DNA from: Bradyrhizobium sp. ISRA464
Lineage (GTDB): Bacteria > Pseudomonadota > Alphaproteobacteria > Rhizobiales > Xanthobacteraceae
Reading direction: 5' to 3'
DNA: 64,000 nucleotides
Assembly (NCBI RefSeq): GCF_029910095.1
Contig: NZ_CP094526.1
Location: 8,136,501 to 8,200,500, forward strand
Part shown: positions 1 through 7,414 of the stretch, piece after piece
Numbering within the stretch: the stretch's first letter is position 1
Layout: the number at the start of each line of letters is the position of its first letter
The notes under the pieces: model-generated
The model's database searches: none
Seen by the model: the letters and a program-made list of their open reading frames with translations, nothing else
What the model was told of the DNA's origin: nothing
Made by a program: the position numbers and the translations under genes

Positions 1-1
1 T

Positions 2-277
2 CTGCAACGCTTCCCGTTCGACACCATCAAGATCGACCAGTCCTTCGTCCGCACCACCAGCCGCGGCACCCGCCCGGTGATCCTGAAATCTATCATCGCA
101 CTGGCGCACGATCTCGGCATGGAAGTGGTGGCCGAAGGCGCCGAGACGGATTCGGATGCGGTCGAGCTCTACCAGCTCGGCAGCGAATACGCGCAAGGCT
201 TCGCCTTCGGCGAGCCGATGGATGCCGACGCGGCGACGCGGCTGCTGACCGAGGAGCGGCTTGAAGCCGCGAGCTAG
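2..277 (+). CDS. EAL-domain c-di-GMP phosphodiesterase, C-terminal end (partial)
   Basis: Only the last 91 codons lie in the window; the open frame enters at base 2. The segment has the late EAL-domain landmarks: an FDTIKIDQSFV strand near its beginning (the Lys/Asp pair of the metal and substrate site), then a helix and the EVVAEGAET motif carrying a catalytic-site Glu, and the YAQGFAFGEPM end typical of the 'QGY.f..P' finish of EAL barrels. Known for the family: hydrolysis of cyclic di-GMP to pGpG in the cytosol. The upstream part, which may carry GGDEF, PAS or membrane domains, is outside the window, so its sensory input and activity cannot be judged. A repeat follows 37 bases after the stop. 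Confidence 0.9.
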   Translation: MQRFPFDTIKIDQSFVRTTSRGTRPVILKSIIALAHDLGMEVVAEGAETDSDAVELYQLGSEYAQGFAFGEPMDADAATRLLTEERLEAAS

Positions 278-313
278 GCTCCCGCGAAGGCAGCCCGTCG
301 CCTCAGCTCCGGA

Positions 314-416
314 CGTCATACTCCGCGAAAGCGGAGTATCCAGTACGCCGCGCGGTACCCGTATTGCTGTGACGGCTCTGGAATACTGGATCGCCCGCAC
401 TCGCGGGCGATGACGA
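314..416. repeat. Interspersed palindromic repeat (GGAATACTGGATCGCCCGC type)
   Basis: Two back-to-back hairpins: CTCCGCGAAAGCGGAG near 321, and CGCCCGC..GCGGGCG near 391-409, joined by an AATACTGGATCGCCCGC core. The core recurs at 20369-20408. It ends two bases before the stop codon of the minus-strand gene at 418. It looks like a mobile-type intergenic repeat of rhizobial genomes and could also act as a stem-loop between the two convergent genes. Confidence 0.7.
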
Positions 417-417
417 C

Positions 418-690
418 CTAGGGTGTTGCCCCTCTCGCGCCTTTCGGCATTCGCTTGAACCTGACGCTCTTGCCGTCGGCCTGGCGCGTGGCGATGTAGC
501 CGCCGTCGAGACAGGCCTCGCGCTGCGGCATCTTCTCCTGCGGACTGCGCAAGCTGTCCCACCACGACGCGCGCTGCGCGGCGCGCGGCAGCGACGCATC
601 GATGATCGCCTCGATCTCGTCGAAGGTCAGCACGAACTCGGGGAGACGCTGCCTTTTCAGGTAATCCCGCAGCGCGTCGTAGTCGTTCAC
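418..690 (-). CDS. DUF7662-like small protein
   Basis: About 90 residues. The N-terminal YDALRDYLKRQ, then LTFDEIEAIIDASLP and a central WWDS motif followed by a Gly/Trp-type C-terminal half, match the layout of the DUF7662 family (a short domain with no assigned activity). I chose the GTG at 690 because GAGGA lies 5 bases upstream and because it begins just before the conserved YDxLRDYL block. A GTG at 729 would add 13 residues with a weaker ribosome-binding site. No catalytic residues are evident. The neighbour across 122 bases is a divergent GGDEF gene; no functional link can be read from the sequence. Family assignment is from memory of the motif pattern. Confidence 0.65.
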   Translation of the reverse strand: MNDYDALRDYLKRQRLPEFVLTFDEIEAIIDASLPRAAQRASWWDSLRSPQEKMPQREACLDGGYIATRQADGKSVRFKRMPKGARGATP

Positions 691-812
691 AGGGTCCTCG
701 ATGACAAGATCTGAAGTTCCGGCAACCACCCGTTAACTCATTCGGCGGGCGTTGTCGCCATTTAAGGCGACAACAAGATTTCCGGAGGCATGACGGCGCT
801 TTGGAGCGGAAC

Positions 813-2306
813 ATGTCATTTCGACGGGGACGAGACGCAAGGCGGCGTTGGCGGCTATCGGCAAAGCTGCTGATCGCCTCGTCGGTTGCGACCGTCATCG
901 GCTTCTCTGCAATCTGCGCCAGCGTGATGCTAGACATGCGGCGCGGCGAGGAGGAACTGGCCCGCCAGACGCTGGAGAACCTCGCCTCAGGCATCGATGC
1001 CGACATCAGCCGCAACATCGAGCTGTACGATCTGTCGCTGCGCGCGGTCGCCGACAATCTGGAGATGCCGGAGATCCGCAACGTCAGCAGGGAAGTCCGT
1101 CACCTCATCCTGTTCGACCACGCCACGAGCGCGAAGCATTTCGGCGCGATCCAGGTGTTCGATGCCGACGGCAACCTGACCATCGACGCCGCGAGCCTCG
1201 ATCCGCAGCCGGAGAACCGCAGCGACGAAGAGTATTTCACTGTTCATCGCGACCATCCCGACCTCGGCCTGTTCATCAGCCGCCCGATGCTGTATCGCGG
1301 CGCCTATGCCATCGTGCTGAGCCGGCGCATCACCGGCGCGGGCGGCCGGTTCCTCGGTGTAGTCGTCGGGTCGGTCCGCTTCAGCTATTTCCACGATCTG
1401 TTCGGGCGGCTGAACCTCGCGCCCGGTGACACTATCACCGTGCTGCGCAACGATCGCACGATCATCATGCGCACGCCCTTTGACCTCGACGTCATCGGCA
1501 AGACCCTGCCGGACCATGCGCACTGGAAGCGCGAGAACCTGAAGGAAGGCGACTGGTTTGCCGGCAAGGGTCCGATCGACGCGACGCCGCGGCTCTACGT
1601 CAGGCGCGCCGGCGCGAGCCCGCTCCACGTCGTGGTCGGCAAGCCGCTGGAGCGCATACTCAACCTCTGGCGGACCGAGGCGGTCCGGATCGGCGCCATC
1701 ATGGCGGCGCTGATCGTGTTCGTGGTCTCGACGGCGCTGTTCCTTGCCCGCGAGATCGGCCGCCGCGCCGATGCCGAGGACCGGCTCGAGGAGCTGGCGA
1801 CGACCGACGCACTCACCGGGTTGAGAAACCGGCGCAAGTTCGATGCCGAGATCGAATATGAGTGGCGCCGCGCGACCCGGCAAGGCGCCCCGATCGCGCT
1901 GCTGATGATCGATGCCGATCATTTCAAGGCCTACAACGACACTTATGGACACCAGGCCGGCGACCAGGTGCTGGTCGGCATCGCGATCTGCATTTCGGAC
2001 GCGGTGCGCCGCGCCGGCGAATGCGCCACGCGGTTCGGCGGCGAGGAATTCGCGGTGCTGCTCCCCGGCGCCGACGCGATCGAGGCGTTCAAGGTCGCCG
2101 AGACTATCCGCATCAAGGTCCAGCAATGGTGCGAGGGCGAGATCATCACGACGGTCAGCATCGGTGTCGCCAGCATGAGGCCAACCGCGGGTCAGCAATG
2201 GTCGGACCTGGTCGAAGCCGCCGACAAGGCGCTCTATGCCGCCAAGGCCAACGGCCGCAACCAGTCGGTGCTCGCCAGCGTGCCGAAGATCGCGCTGGTG
2301 GCGTAG
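813..2306 (+). CDS. Membrane diguanylate cyclase with Cache-type sensor and GGEEF domain
   Basis: About 497 residues. The start is ATG 813, with GGAG 6 bases upstream; an in-frame TTG at 801 is less likely. Order: cationic N-terminus, first membrane helix (about residues 18-42), a periplasmic region of about 240 residues resembling a double Cache sensor, second membrane helix (about 285-310), a short coiled linker, and a GGDEF domain. The catalytic motif is RFGGEEF. The product-inhibition I-site, normally RxxD five residues before the motif, reads RAGE here (Asp to Glu), so feedback by c-di-GMP may be weakened. Known for the family: 2 GTP to c-di-GMP at the inner membrane in response to a periplasmic ligand. 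The upstream EAL gene offers the opposing activity; the two are not obviously co-transcribed. Confidence 0.92.
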   Translation: MSFRRGRDARRRWRLSAKLLIASSVATVIGFSAICASVMLDMRRGEEELARQTLENLASGIDADISRNIELYDLSLRAVADNLEMPEIRNVSREVRHLILFDHATSAKHFGAIQVFDADGNLTIDAASLDPQPENRSDEEYFTVHRDHPDLGLFISRPMLYRGAYAIVLSRRITGAGGRFLGVVVGSVRFSYFHDLFGRLNLAPGDTITVLRNDRTIIMRTPFDLDVIGKTLPDHAHWKRENLKEGDWFAGKGPIDATPRLYVRRAGASPLHVVVGKPLERILNLWRTEAVRIGAIMAALIVFVVSTALFLAREIGRRADAEDRLEELATTDALTGLRNRRKFDAEIEYEWRRATRQGAPIALLMIDADHFKAYNDTYGHQAGDQVLVGIAICISDAVRRAGECATRFGGEEFAVLLPGADAIEAFKVAETIRIKVQQWCEGEIITTVSIGVASMRPTAGQQWSDLVEAADKALYAAKANGRNQSVLASVPKIALVA

Positions 2307-2448
2307 ACCGCTGACCGCACCCTTCATCGTCTTGCCGGCGGGGCAAGCAGCATCGGCGTTAACCATTATGGGTTATGGCAGTAGGCGGCCACCGGGCGTA
2401 CGCTGATACTCGTACGCGCTCATTCATCAACGGCAGCAGGGTATCGCC

Positions 2449-2640
2449 ATGCCATTGTTGGAATTGCCGCACTGGTTGATCATTGCCGGAACCCTTCTCG
2501 TAGTGGTTGGACTCATTGGCCTGGCCGTCAGCCCAAGGAAGGACGCTGAACGCGAACCCGAGCTGCTGCCTGGAGACCTCGACGCCTGGAAGGCCGAGCA
2601 GCATCGATCCTTGGAAGATCACGAGAGAAGCGCAGCTTGA
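2449..2640 (+). CDS. Small single-pass membrane protein, unknown function
   Basis: 63 residues. A short N-terminus leads into one hydrophobic helix (about residues 8-28), followed by a charged tail rich in Asp, Glu and Lys. The start ATG has a modest AGCAGGG upstream. Codon third positions are G/C-rich, as in neighbouring genes. No recognised domain. It lies between the diguanylate cyclase and a large gene-free repeat block. Confidence 0.6.
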   Translation: MPLLELPHWLIIAGTLLVVVGLIGLAVSPRKDAEREPELLPGDLDAWKAEQHRSLEDHERSAA

Positions 2641-2786
2641 CCGCTGACGTGAGCTGACAGGTCGGGCACACACTGGGGTGGATTGGCCGAAGGCGTAATC
2701 CACCGTTCCGCCGTGCAGCGGCGGATGACGCTTACGCTGATGTCGTTCGGGCGAGAGCCGTAAGCCGATGTCGCGCCAGACCCACC

Positions 2787-2818
2787 GCCGTCGTCCCGGC
2801 GAAGGCCGGGACGACGGC
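2787..2818. repeat. Perfect 14-bp stem-loop repeat
   Basis: GCCGTCGTCCCGGC (2787-2800) and its exact complement (2805-2818) enclose a GAAG loop. No U-tract follows, so it is better read as an interspersed palindrome than as an intrinsic terminator. Confidence 0.7.
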
Positions 2819-2836
2819 AAGTGTGTTGCGCGATTT

Positions 2837-3130
2837 GTGAGTCATACATCCGCGTTCTCGCGACGCAAATCGTCCGAGCTTTGCACTTCGTTTCGCGCTC
2901 TCTTGAGCAGAGGGCGCAGGGAAAGCCGGGTGCCGATCGCACCCATGGGTCCCGAGCAAATGGAAAGCTCGGGAGGTAGGACCACAGGTGAAACCGGAAA
3001 ACACTCCGGCTTTCCCTGCGCGATGGTTTACGGCTTATACGTGCTCTCCCCGGCGAGACTGGGCTTTGTTGTCACCGTCTTTGCAAAAGCGCTTCGCGCT
3101 TTGCAAGGAGACACCTGCCACTAGGGCGTC
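2837..3130. repeat. Multi-hairpin structured repeat element (possible RNA)
   Basis: Nested complementarity: GCGCAGGGAAAGCCGG (2914-2929) pairs perfectly with 3006-3021. Inside it, CCCGAGC (2951-2957) pairs with GCTCGGG (2967-2973). Downstream, 3081-3106 forms a hairpin with TTGCAAA and TTTGCAA arms. The layout is that of a long RNA stem with internal and flanking hairpins. From memory, similar blocks are common in Bradyrhizobium genomes and are often mis-annotated as short proteins. Function unknown. Confidence 0.55.
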
Positions 3131-3427
3131 AGGCCTGCACGACTTCACCGTCCGCTATCTGCCACGCTCGTCAGCCGTGACTTCGGCGTCCACCGCATCC
3201 CAACCCAACACTCGTGACGATCGCGAAGCGCCCCTCAGGCGGGTGAGACGGGCCATTCATATACTGAGTTTCGATTCTGGAAAACAGAAATATTTTTGCT
3301 GCGAGGGCTTGCCATGTCCGGGCAAATCAGTGATTGGCCCGTGAGGCACCGGCGGACGGGTTCCTTCGCCGCAAGAGCAGGGCAATCGCATATGACATCG
3401 GCGGGCTCCGGGGCTGACGTTTCCACG

Positions 3428-3530
3428 TCGTCATGGCCGGGCTTGTCCCGGCCATCTACGTCTTGCTTCACATGGAGAACCAAAGACGTGGATGCCCGGG
3501 ACAAGCCTGGACAAGCCCGGGCATGACGAG
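3428..3530. repeat. CCGGGC-type long hairpin repeat, copy 1
   Basis: Begins with GTCATGGCCGGGCTTGTCCC and ends with CAAGCCCGGGCATGACGA, giving a near-palindrome with a central GACGTGGATG. Related copies lie at 7205-7292 and 63051-63132. Confidence 0.75.
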
Positions 3531-3593
3531 TTTGCGGATAGACCAACCAAACCACAGGCATCGAACGCGCAGCATAGCCGGCATATGCGATTG

Positions 3594-3632
3594 CCCTGCC
3601 CGCAAGCGAAAGAGGGTTAGGGAGAGGGGTGT
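3594..3632. repeat. Decayed copy of CCCCTCTCCC-type repeat
   Basis: The stretch with GCCCGCAAGCGAAAGAGGG and GGGAGAGGGGTG resembles half of the repeats at 18241-18385 and 26745-26905, but lacks the second arm. Confidence 0.4.
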
Positions 3633-3728
3633 CGCACGGTGTGCTCTCTCGATATGCGTTACCACAAGCACGGTGCCCGTTGCGGCGTCCGCCTGCGGCT
3701 CCAGCCTTCCGCTCACGGGCGCTCGTGG

Positions 3729-4913
3729 TCAGGCCTTCAGCCCCGTTCCCCCATACAGCCACGCAATGTCGTCGCACCACTCGTTCTGCGACTTCGCGCT
3801 CATGATCGCGTTGCGGATGCGGGCGTGGTCGCCTGCGGGGTGATAGATGTGCTCACCGATCGCGCGCGACATCAGCTGCACCCGCGCGGTGCGCGGGAAG
3901 CGCCTGATACGATAGGCTTCGAGCGCGGCGGCCTGATCGTCGTGATTGGCCAGCATGTGCGACAGGCAGACGGCATCCTCCATCGCCTGGCAGGCGCCTT
4001 GCGCGAAATATTGCAGCATCGGATGGGCGGCGTCGCCGAGCAGCGCGACACGGCCGTCGATCCAGCGCTCGGTGGGATCGCGGTCGCAGAGCACCCAGAG
4101 CTTCCAGTTGGTGCCGTGCCGGATGATGTTTTGCGCGCGCTCATGGACGTGGACAAAGCCCTTCATCACCTCCGCTTCCGACACCGGTTGGCCCGCGACC
4201 GGCTCCGGCGCGTCGTTGTGATAGGTGACGACGAGGTTGAACACCTTCCAGCCCGACAGCGGGTAATGCACGATGTGGCATTTCGGACCGGCCCACAGCG
4301 TCGCCGCGTTCCAGCGCAAATCCTCCGGCATCTGCTCGGTCGGGATGACAGAGCGATAGGTGGTGTGGCCGGAGACCCGGGGCGGACCGTCCGCGGTGAC
4401 CTGCTTGCGGATGTTCGACCACAGCCCGTCGGCGCCGATCAGGAGCCGCCCGGTGACACGGTCGCCATTGCCGAGCTTCGCGGTCACGGATGAACCGTCC
4501 TGCTCGTAGCCGACCACTTCGCTGCTGACACGCAGCTCGATCAGCGCGTGGTTCTGGCAGGCGCGCAGGAACACGCCATGCAGGTCGCCGCGATGTACCA
4601 CCGCATAGGGGTTGCCGAACCGCGTGCGGAAGGCATCACCGAGGTCGATATGGGTGATCTCGTCGGCGGTGAGCGCATCCATCAGCCGGAGCTGATCGAT
4701 ATAGACTGCCATGTTGCGCGCGGCCTCGCCGACCCCGAGATAGTCGAAGGCGTGGAACGCGTTCGGGCCGAGCTGGATGCCGGCGCCGATCTCGCCGAGC
4801 GCGGCGGCCTTTTCCAACAGGATCGAGCGGATGCCCTTCTGCGCCAACCCGAGCGCCACCGCGAGGCCGCCGATGCCGCCGCCCGCGATCAGGACCGGTT
4901 TCGTCTCTGCCAT
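3729..4913 (-). CDS. FAD-dependent 3-hydroxybenzoate 6-hydroxylase (salicylate hydroxylase family)
   Basis: 394 residues, a normal length for single-component aromatic hydroxylases. It begins with the FAD-binding Rossmann motif GGGIGGLAVALGLAQKG (about residues 10-26) and an acidic LLEK strand end. The mid-protein DG motif is LLIGADGLWSNIR. The GD motif that binds the FAD ribityl chain is VALLGDAAHP. Known for the family: NAD(P)H- and O2-dependent ring hydroxylation in the cytosol. The gentisate dioxygenase and zeta-GST next door make 3-hydroxybenzoate to gentisate the most likely reaction; salicylate 1-hydroxylation would not feed this cluster. The start codon overlaps the MarR stop by one base (TGATG), indicating translational coupling. 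Confidence 0.85.
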   Translation of the reverse strand: MAETKPVLIAGGGIGGLAVALGLAQKGIRSILLEKAAALGEIGAGIQLGPNAFHAFDYLGVGEAARNMAVYIDQLRLMDALTADEITHIDLGDAFRTRFGNPYAVVHRGDLHGVFLRACQNHALIELRVSSEVVGYEQDGSSVTAKLGNGDRVTGRLLIGADGLWSNIRKQVTADGPPRVSGHTTYRSVIPTEQMPEDLRWNAATLWAGPKCHIVHYPLSGWKVFNLVVTYHNDAPEPVAGQPVSEAEVMKGFVHVHERAQNIIRHGTNWKLWVLCDRDPTERWIDGRVALLGDAAHPMLQYFAQGACQAMEDAVCLSHMLANHDDQAAALEAYRIRRFPRTARVQLMSRAIGEHIYHPAGDHARIRNAIMSAKSQNEWCDDIAWLYGGTGLKA

Positions 4914-5425
4914 CAGCCCTGCTTTCCGAGATGTTCGAGCGCGTCCTCGGCGCGCAGCGGCACGCGCGAGGCCTCGTTGTTGAGATCGACGAGCTGGGTC
5001 AGCAGCGCCAGCAGCGTCTTGCGGTCGGCCGGCTTCAACGGCTGCAGCATCCGCGCCTGCGCCTTGTCGACCGAGGGCATGATGTCGCGCAGCACCGCCG
5101 CGCCCGAGCGCGTCAGATAGAGCAGCTTGACGCGCCTGTCCTCGGCCGCCGGCTTGCGTTCGATGAATTCCTTGGCCTCCAGCCGCTCGATCACGCTGCC
5201 GAGCGTGGAGCGGTCGAACGCGATCACGGCGGAGAGCCGGGTGGCGTCGATGCCGGGATGGGTCGAGATCGCGATCAGCGCCGCATATTGCACCGGCGTC
5301 AGGTCGAATGCCTTGCACTCCTCGACGAACAGCGCGACCGCGATCTGCTGCATGCGCCGGAACAGGTAACCGGGCGCGGTGTAGACCGCGTCCATCGTGA
5401 TGGATGATGACTTGCTATTCGGCAT
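4913..5425 (-). CDS. MarR-family regulator of the gentisate cluster
   Basis: About 170 residues. It has the MarR winged-helix layout: LTPVQYAALIAI helix, recognition region TRLSAVIAFDRSTLGSVIERL, and the wing with EDRRVKLLYLT. I chose ATG 5425, which overlaps the 3' end of the isomerase gene by 11 bases. An ATG at 5395 is an alternative, since conserved sequence begins there. It is the middle gene of a three-gene unit (isomerase, MarR, hydroxylase) and is coupled to the hydroxylase. The 20-bp palindrome at 6105-6124, between the divergent promoters, is its likely operator. Known for the family: repression released by an aromatic ligand; here 3-hydroxybenzoate or gentisate is an inference. Confidence 0.88.
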   Translation of the reverse strand: MPNSKSSSITMDAVYTAPGYLFRRMQQIAVALFVEECKAFDLTPVQYAALIAISTHPGIDATRLSAVIAFDRSTLGSVIERLEAKEFIERKPAAEDRRVKLLYLTRSGAAVLRDIMPSVDKAQARMLQPLKPADRKTLLALLTQLVDLNNEASRVPLRAEDALEHLGKQG

Positions 5426-6047
5426 CGGGCTGCTTGTCCGGGGCGGCATCGGCGAATGCCTTCACCTGCCTGGCTGCGGCTTCGGCCTTCAGCAGGCGCG
5501 GATAGGCCGCGACATCGACGCCGAAGCGCCGTGCGTTGGCGAGCTGCGGCACCAGGCAGAGATCGGCGAGCGTCGGCGTATCGCCAAAGCAGAACGGCCC
5601 CGCCTCCTCCGCGATCAGGATCTCGCAGGCCGACAATCCCTCGCGATTGGCCCAGGCCGCCCACTCCGTCACCTTCTCCTCGGGCAGACCAAGCTGACGC
5701 AGCCGCGCCAGCACCTTCAAATTCTGCACCGGATGGGTGTCGCAGGCGATCGCCTGTGCAAACGCACGCACCTTGGCACGGCGCAGCGGATCCTGCGGCA
5801 GCAACGGCGGGTTGGGATGGGTCTCGTCCAGCCACTCGATGATCGCAAGCGACTGGGTGAGGATCGCGCCGGCGTCGTTCTCCAGCGTCGGCACCAGCCC
5901 CTGCGGGTTGATCGCGAGATAGTTCGGCGCGCATTGTTCGCCCTTGCGAAGGTGGTGCGGCAGGTGCTCAGGCCTCAGGCCCTTCAGATTGAGCGCGATC
6001 CGGACCCGGTAGGACGCGCTGCTGCGGAAATAGCCATGCAGCTTCAT
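5415..6047 (-). CDS. Zeta-class GST: maleylpyruvate/maleylacetoacetate isomerase
   Basis: 210 residues. The N-terminal thioredoxin-like half starts MKLHGYFRSSASYRVRIAL, carrying the SSxSxRVRIAL glutathione-site signature of zeta-class isomerases. The middle has the glutathione-contacting LVPTLE and a SLAIIEWLDE segment, followed by an all-helical C-terminal half. ATG 6047 has a strong GGGAGG site. Known for the family: glutathione-dependent cis-trans isomerisation of maleylpyruvate (gentisate route) or maleylacetoacetate (homogentisate route). The adjacent gentisate dioxygenase favours maleylpyruvate to fumarylpyruvate. It is first in the minus-strand unit. The next enzyme, fumarylpyruvate hydrolase, is not in this window. 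Confidence 0.87.
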   Translation of the reverse strand: MKLHGYFRSSASYRVRIALNLKGLRPEHLPHHLRKGEQCAPNYLAINPQGLVPTLENDAGAILTQSLAIIEWLDETHPNPPLLPQDPLRRAKVRAFAQAIACDTHPVQNLKVLARLRQLGLPEEKVTEWAAWANREGLSACEILIAEEAGPFCFGDTPTLADLCLVPQLANARRFGVDVAAYPRLLKAEAAARQVKAFADAAPDKQPDAE

Positions 6048-6090
6048 CGGAACCTCCCTGCAATTTTCTCGTTCGGCTTGTTGGGTGACG

Positions 6091-6118
6091 TTGACGCTAT
6101 CCATATTGTCAGTATGCT
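6091..6118 (+). promoter_or_regulatory. Promoter of gentisate 1,2-dioxygenase
   Basis: TTGACG (6091-6096), 16 bases, then TATGCT (6113-6118), 33 bases before the dioxygenase start. The -10 box lies inside the palindrome at 6105-6124. Confidence 0.5.
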
Positions 6119-6124
6119 GTCAAT
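6105..6124. promoter_or_regulatory. 20-bp palindromic operator, likely MarR site
   Basis: ATTGTCAGTATGCTGTCAAT: 8 of the 10 symmetric base pairs are complementary, including all four terminal pairs. It lies between the divergent isomerase and dioxygenase genes and covers the -10 box of the dioxygenase promoter, the position expected of a repressor site. MarR operators are typically 16-20 bp palindromes. Confidence 0.6.
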
Positions 6125-6151
6125 CTCAACGATAATGACGGGAGGCCATTC

Positions 6152-7192
6152 ATGGAAGCCGTGCAGAAGACCCCTGAGCGCGAGGCGTTCTACAAGAAGA
6201 TCGACGGCGAAAACCTCTCGGCGCTGTGGAACGTGCTGGGCGATCTGGTCACGCCAGAACCGCGGAGCGCCTGCCGCCCGCATCTGTGGAAATTCGACCA
6301 TATCCGCGACTACATGAACGAGGCCGGCAAGCTGATCACGGCCAAGGAAGCCGAGCGCCGCGTGCTGGTGCTGGAAAATCCCGGCCTGCGCGGCCAGTCC
6401 AGGATCACGACCTCGCTGTTCGCCGGCGTGCAGATGGTGGTGCCGGGCGACGTCGCGCCGGCCCATCGCCACACCCAGTCGGCGCTGCGCTTCGTGCTCG
6501 AGGGCAAGGGCGCTTACACCGCCGTCGATGGCGAGCGCACCGCGATGGCGCCGGGCGACTTCGTCATCACGCCGTCGATGACCTGGCACGACCACTCCAA
6601 CGAGACCAATGAACCGATGTTCTGGCTCGACGGGCTCGACATCCCAATGGTGCAGTTCTTCGATTGCTCGTTCGCAGAGGGCGCCAAGGAAGACCAGCAG
6701 AAGATCTCCAAACCTGCCGGCGACAGCTTTGCGCGCTACGGCCGCAACCTCTTGCCGGTCGATCAGAGGCGCGCGTCGAAGACCTCGCCGATCTTCAACT
6801 ACCCCTATGAATACACCCGCGAGACGCTGGAGAAGGCCAGGGTACGCGATGAATGGGATGCCTGCCACGGCCTGAAGCTGAAATTCTCCAACCCCGAGAC
6901 CGGCGACTTCGCGATGCCGACCATCGGCACCTTTATCCAGCTCCTGCCGAAGGGCTTCAAGACCGCGCGCTATCGCGCAACCGACGCGACCGTATTCGCC
7001 GCGATCGAAGGCAAGGGCCGCACCCGCATCGGCGACCAGACCTTCGAATGGGGACCGCGCGATCTGTTCGTGGTGCCGAGCTGGCACTGGGTCACCCACG
7101 AGGCGGATACCGACTCCGTGCTGTTCTCCTTCTCCGACCGCCCGGTGCAGCAGAAGCTTGATTTGTTCCGCGAGGATCGCGGCAACGCGTGA
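6152..7192 (+). CDS. Gentisate 1,2-dioxygenase
   Basis: 346 residues, the usual size for this bicupin enzyme. The first cupin carries the Fe(II) ligands: His105 and His107 in PAHRHTQSALRF, and His146 in TWHDHSNET. The second, C-terminal cupin begins near residue 265 with a degenerate metal site. Known for the family: ring cleavage of gentisate with O2 to maleylpyruvate in the cytosol. GGGAGG lies a few bases before ATG 6152. It is divergent from the isomerase-MarR-hydroxylase unit and shares its 104-bp control region. The pathway set is 3-hydroxybenzoate to gentisate to maleylpyruvate to fumarylpyruvate. Confidence 0.93.
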   Translation: MEAVQKTPEREAFYKKIDGENLSALWNVLGDLVTPEPRSACRPHLWKFDHIRDYMNEAGKLITAKEAERRVLVLENPGLRGQSRITTSLFAGVQMVVPGDVAPAHRHTQSALRFVLEGKGAYTAVDGERTAMAPGDFVITPSMTWHDHSNETNEPMFWLDGLDIPMVQFFDCSFAEGAKEDQQKISKPAGDSFARYGRNLLPVDQRRASKTSPIFNYPYEYTRETLEKARVRDEWDACHGLKLKFSNPETGDFAMPTIGTFIQLLPKGFKTARYRATDATVFAAIEGKGRTRIGDQTFEWGPRDLFVVPSWHWVTHEADTDSVLFSFSDRPVQQKLDLFREDRGNA

Positions 7193-7204
7193 GGTGCGCT
7201 TCCC

Positions 7205-7292
7205 TCGTCGTGCCCGGGCTTGACCCGGGCATCCACGACTGCCTTTCGGGCCGCAACCAAGACGTGGATGGCCGGGTCAAGCCCGGGCATGC
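7205..7292. repeat. CCGGGC-type long hairpin repeat, copy 2
   Basis: CGTCGTGCCCGGGCTTGACC and the near-complementary GGCCGGGTCAAGCCCGGGCA flank a central GACGTGGATG, as at 3428-3530 and 63051-63132. It starts 13 bases after the dioxygenase stop codon. Confidence 0.78.
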
Positions 7293-7320
7293 TTGGTGGC
7301 ACGGATCGCGTGTCATCCAC

Positions 7321-7403
7321 GTCATTGCGAGCGAAGCGAAGCAATCCATAGTTCGGCGCAACGGAAAGATGGATTGCTTCGTCGCTGCGCTCCTCGCAAT
7401 GAC
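7321..7403. repeat. GTCATTGCGAG-type palindromic repeat
   Basis: GTCATTGCGAGCGAAGCGAA and its partner CGCTGCGCTCCTCGCAATGAC bracket inner arms GCAATCCAT and ATGGATTGC. This palindrome type occurs between genes in many Bradyrhizobium genomes. Only one copy is in this window. It lies between two convergent genes. Confidence 0.78.
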
Positions 7404-7414
7404 GGCGGAGACAT

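Larger units (their letters stand above)
2641..3728. other. Gene-free region filled with several repeat families
   Basis: About 1.1 kb without a credible gene. It contains, in order: a hairpin around GTGGATT..AATCCAC (2678-2705), a perfect 14-bp stem-loop (2787-2818), a structured element with a 16-bp long-range inverted repeat (2837-3130), a CCGGGC-type hairpin repeat (3428-3530) and a decayed copy of the CCCCTCTCCC repeat (about 3594-3632). Short open frames here have repeat-derived composition and no ribosome-binding sites. Confidence 0.75.

Noticed and set aside
987..2366. Long minus-strand open frame (459 codons) opposite the diguanylate cyclase
   Set aside because: Arg/Asp/His-rich mirror translation of a high-GC gene, with no domain or ribosome-binding site; the plus-strand GGDEF gene explains the sequence.
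3235..3780. Open frame across repeats upstream of the hydroxylase stop
   Set aside because: Composed of repeat sequence; no ribosome-binding site or family motif.
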